Part shown: positions 43,232 through 45,447 of the stretch, piece by piece
Position numbering within the stretch: the stretch's first letter is position 1
How the letters are laid out: each line of letters opens with the position of its first letter
Assembly: GCA_000431015.1 (NCBI GenBank)
Contig: HF985996.1
Coordinates: 1 to 45,447, forward strand
Source of the DNA: Alistipes sp. CAG:514
GTDB taxonomy: Bacteria > Bacteroidota > Bacteroidia > Bacteroidales > UBA932
Length of the DNA: 45,447 bases
Direction of reading: 5' to 3'
The notes under the pieces: generated by a model
The model's input: only the letters and a program-made list of their open reading frames with translations
Database searches by the model: none
What the model was told of the DNA's origin: nothing
Translations under genes and position numbers: made by a program

Positions 43232-44896
43232 ATGAATATAGAAGACGTTCTTAAACTCGTAAGGCCAAACATCTTAGGTCTTGAGGCATATTCGACCGCC
43301 CGGGACGACTGTGGCTCGAACCAGCCGGAAATATTTCTGGATGCCAACGAGAATCCTTACAACAATGGCATCAATCGGTATCCGGACCCACATCAGAAAG
43401 CCTTGAAGGCCAAGGTCGCGGAAATCAAAGGAATTTCTGCGGATAGCCTGTTCATCGGCAACGGGAGCGACGAGGCGATTGACCTTGTTTACCGTGTGTT
43501 CTGCGTACCGGGGGCAAGCAATGCCGTGTCCATCGCTCCGAGTTACGGGATGTACGAGGTGGCAGCCGCGATGAACGACATTGAATTCCGGAAAGTCCAG
43601 CTGAGGCCGGATTTCTCAATGGACACAGAGGCGATGCTTTCCTCGGCGGACTCCAAGACAAGGCTGATGTTCATCTGCTCGCCGAACAACCCGACAGGAA
43701 ACTCGTTCCCGGTGGAGCAGATCGAGGATATTCTTGAAAGGTTCGGCGGCGTGGTGGTGCTGGATGAGGCTTACATCGACTTTTCGGTCAGGCCTTCGCT
43801 GACATCTTTGGTCAAGAGATACCCTAACCTGATTGTGCTCCAGACGCTTTCAAAGGCTTGGGGTATGGCAGGTCTCAGAATTGGATTGGCGATCGCGGAT
43901 CCTGCTGTCATCGCTTTGATGTCCAAAGTCAAATATCCGTACAACATCAATGTTCTGGCTCAGAAGATGGCATTGATGAAACTTGACGAGGCGGCCAAGG
44001 ACAAGGCTGTGGCCGAGATTGTGGGGCAGCGGTTCCGCTTGGAAAAAGAATTGGCCAAATGCCCGGAGGTCAAGGGAATATATTCAAGTGACGCTAACTT
44101 TTTGTTGGTTAGGTTTGAGAATCCGGATGAGGTTTACGAGAGGCTGCTTGCGGGAGGAGTCATTGTGCGGAATCGTTCCAAGGTCTCAGGTTGCGAGGGG
44201 TGCCTTCGCATCACAGTCGGCACTCCGGTGGAGAATGGCAGACTGCTTCGGCTGCTGTCCTCTTCGGTCGCTGAGCCTGTCGAAGCGACCACCCCCGGTA
44301 TGGAAATATTAGGCGAAAGACATATCCGAATTGTCCGTAATACCAAAGAGACAAAGATTGCCCTTGAATTGGATCTGGATTTCATTGGAGGCTCCGGACA
44401 CATTTCCACCGGTCTCCCTTTCTTCGACCACATGCTTGATCAGATCCCGAACCACGGCGGCGTGGCACTTTCAATCAATGTGAAAGGCGATCTGCAAGTG
44501 GATGAACATCACACGATTGAGGATGTCGGAATCGTCTTCGGAGAAGCGATCAACGCCGCGCTCGGCTCGAAACTCGGCATGGCCCGCTACGGCTTCGTCC
44601 TCCCGATGGACGACTGTGACGCCGCTGTCCTGATGGACTTCGGAGGGCGTATTGATTTCAAATGGAACGCGGAGTTCAAACGTGAGAAGGTCGGCGGTGT
44701 CCCGACCGAGATGTTCAGCCATTTCTTCCAGTCTGTCTGCGCCGGAGCGAAATGCAACCTGCACATCTGGGCGGAGGGCGTGAACGAGCATCACAAGGCC
44801 GAGGCAATCTTCAAAGCCTTCGCCAGGGCTTTAAGAATGGCGGTCGCCAAGACCCCGTTCCCTTACGAACTACCATCAAGCAAAGGCATCCTATGA
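43232..44896 (+). CDS. hisCB: Fused HisC-HisB: histidinol-phosphate aminotransferase and imidazoleglycerol-phosphate dehydratase
   Basis: One continuous 554-residue frame carries two enzymes. Residues 1 to about 344 are HisC, a PLP aminotransferase (FLDANENPYNNGINRYPDP, SPNNPTGN, VVLDEAYIDFS, LQTLSKAWGMAGLRIG with the PLP Lys in SKAWG, and a normal HisC end LRITVGTPVENGRLLRLL). Residues about 367-554 are HisB dehydratase (VRNTKETKIALELDLD, GLPFFDHMLDQIPNHGG, DEHHTIEDVGIVFGEA, EHHKAEAIFKAFARAL). The linker (about 345-366) contains residues encoded by a REP-like palindrome. The HAD-type histidinol-phosphatase domain usually fused to HisB in Bacteroides is absent here. An internal ATG at 44300 could start HisB alone. 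Overlaps hisH by 4 bp. Confidence 0.95.
   Translation: MNIEDVLKLVRPNILGLEAYSTARDDCGSNQPEIFLDANENPYNNGINRYPDPHQKALKAKVAEIKGISADSLFIGNGSDEAIDLVYRVFCVPGASNAVSIAPSYGMYEVAAAMNDIEFRKVQLRPDFSMDTEAMLSSADSKTRLMFICSPNNPTGNSFPVEQIEDILERFGGVVVLDEAYIDFSVRPSLTSLVKRYPNLIVLQTLSKAWGMAGLRIGLAIADPAVIALMSKVKYPYNINVLAQKMALMKLDEAAKDKAVAEIVGQRFRLEKELAKCPEVKGIYSSDANFLLVRFENPDEVYERLLAGGVIVRNRSKVSGCEGCLRITVGTPVENGRLLRLLSSSVAEPVEATTPGMEILGERHIRIVRNTKETKIALELDLDFIGGSGHISTGLPFFDHMLDQIPNHGGVALSINVKGDLQVDEHHTIEDVGIVFGEAINAALGSKLGMARYGFVLPMDDCDAAVLMDFGGRIDFKWNAEFKREKVGGVPTEMFSHFFQSVCAGAKCNLHIWAEGVNEHHKAEAIFKAFARALRMAVAKTPFPYELPSSKGIL
44266..44290. repeat. REP-like palindrome inside the hisC-hisB linker
   Basis: The 25-bp element has perfect 7-bp inverted arms, GGTCGCT and AGCGACC, around GAGCCTGTCGA. 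The core GAGCCTGTCGA is, from memory, a widely dispersed intergenic repeat in many bacteria. It is read in frame as part of the linker, as SVAEPVEAT. Confidence 0.7.
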
Positions 44897-45447
44897 TAGC
44901 GATAATTGACTACAAAGCCGGCAACATACGCTCGGTCGAAAACGCTCTGAAAAGGTTTGGAGCGGAATATGTGCTGACCGCTGATCCGGAGATGATCCGC
45001 CGCGCCGACCACGTGATCCTGCCGGGAGTTGGGGAGGCTTCCTCCGCTATGAAAGCCTTGGAGTCCACAGGCTTGGCACCAGTCATAAAGTCATTGACCC
45101 AACCTGTTTTAGGAATATGCATCGGAATGCAGCTGATGTGCGATTCAAGCGAGGAGGGCGACACGGAATGTCTTGGAATATTCACCCCGAAAGTCACCCG
45201 CTTCCCGGAAACTCCCGGTGTCAAGATCCCTCACACCGGGTGGGATACAATCTCCGGGCTGCGCGGCCCGCTTTTCAGGAATATTCCCGAAGATTCGTTC
45301 GTCTATTATGTGCATTCGTACAGCGCGGGAATATTCCCGGATCAGACTGTCGCCGCGACTGAATATGCCGGTGTCCGTTTCAGCGGGGCGCTCCAGCGGG
45401 ACAATTTCTTCGGGACGCAGTTTCATCCGGAGAAGAGCGGTTCGGTC
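44893..45447 (+). CDS. hisH: Imidazole glycerol phosphate synthase, glutaminase subunit, 3' truncated by window
   Basis: HisH hydrolyses glutamine and delivers ammonia to HisF for the imidazole ring. The frame starts with ATG at 44893 (ATGA overlap with hisCB) and is open to the window edge, so only about 185 residues are seen. IIDYKAGNIRSVENAL opens the class-I amidotransferase fold. VLGICIGMQLM contains the nucleophile Cys, YYVHSYSAG follows, and FFGTQFHPEKSG carries the catalytic His and Glu. HisA and HisF would be expected just beyond the edge. Confidence 0.95.
   Translation, partial: MIAIIDYKAGNIRSVENALKRFGAEYVLTADPEMIRRADHVILPGVGEASSAMKALESTGLAPVIKSLTQPVLGICIGMQLMCDSSEEGDTECLGIFTPKVTRFPETPGVKIPHTGWDTISGLRGPLFRNIPEDSFVYYVHSYSAGIFPDQTVAATEYAGVRFSGALQRDNFFGTQFHPEKSGSV

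Noticed and set aside
44300..44896. Separate hisB gene starting at the internal ATG
   Set aside because: Possible but not preferred: no stop separates it from hisC and no A-rich or Shine-Dalgarno-like leader precedes the ATG.
1..45447. tRNA, rRNA, CRISPR, insertion sequence or prophage genes
   Set aside because: No cloverleaf-like TTCGA arms with acceptor stems, no regularly spaced direct repeats, and no transposase, integrase or phage structural motifs were seen.

Overview
The window looks like a chromosomal segment of an anaerobic Bacteroidales bacterium, possibly Rikenellaceae-like, though genus cannot be fixed from what I see. GC is estimated by eye in the low to mid fifties. The evidence is the Bacteroidetes-type RpoZ/Rpb6 omega protein in the order bamD-rpoZ-recN, the pdxJ/nadK/uppS/bamA/skp neighbourhood, many start-proximal TAnnTTTG boxes (the -7 element of the Bacteroidetes primary sigma factor), outer-membrane barrels ending in Phe, a Wzi-family protein, and a KorAB 2-oxoacid:ferredoxin oxidoreductase beside glutamate dehydrogenase. 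Almost all of it is housekeeping DNA. I see no transposase, prophage, CRISPR array, tRNA or rRNA.

Layout. 1-366: no gene, but a terminator and a structured inverted repeat. 367-2234 (minus): OmpA-like lipoprotein and gapA. 2369-5595 (plus): surE, lpxB and a secreted protein of unknown function. 5762-11648 (plus): three tandem paralogous coiled-coil 'stalk' lipoproteins with different C-terminal ends, followed by a gene remnant and a membrane-anchored GH25 lysozyme (minus). This is the most accessory-like part. 13162-16811: an AspT/YidE-type transporter (plus), then a Fur-like regulator and a Wzi-family outer-membrane protein (minus operon). 17041-20976 (plus): trxB-bamD-rpoZ-recN. 20969-24453 (minus): OmpH-like, GT4 glycosyltransferase and LysM/receptor-type protein. 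24493-30189: pdxJ (minus), then nadK-uppS-bamA-skp (plus).

30190-34880: terminator, two copies of a 94-bp GC-rich repeat, then korA-korB-gdhA. 34962-40764: an M49-like lipoprotein with a damaged zinc motif, a DASS dicarboxylate/anion transporter, and two tandem paralogous porin-like barrels, plausibly one uptake locus. 40779-45447: the histidine operon, with a promoter, a His-rich leader peptide, an attenuator-like hairpin, hisG, hisD, a fused hisC-hisB and the start of hisH, which runs off the window.

The genes cover envelope building (LpxB, UppS, BamA, BamD, two Skp/OmpH proteins, Wzi-like, GT4, LysM) and central carbon and nitrogen metabolism (GapA, KorAB, GdhA, His). The observations most worth a second look are: (1) the hisC-hisB fusion whose linker is written by a REP-like palindrome; (2) strong over-representation of the hexamer GAATAT/ATATTC in all codon phases; (3) the stalk-lipoprotein array; (4) the M49-like protein with REISH in place of HExxH; and (5) the histidine leader peptide and attenuator.
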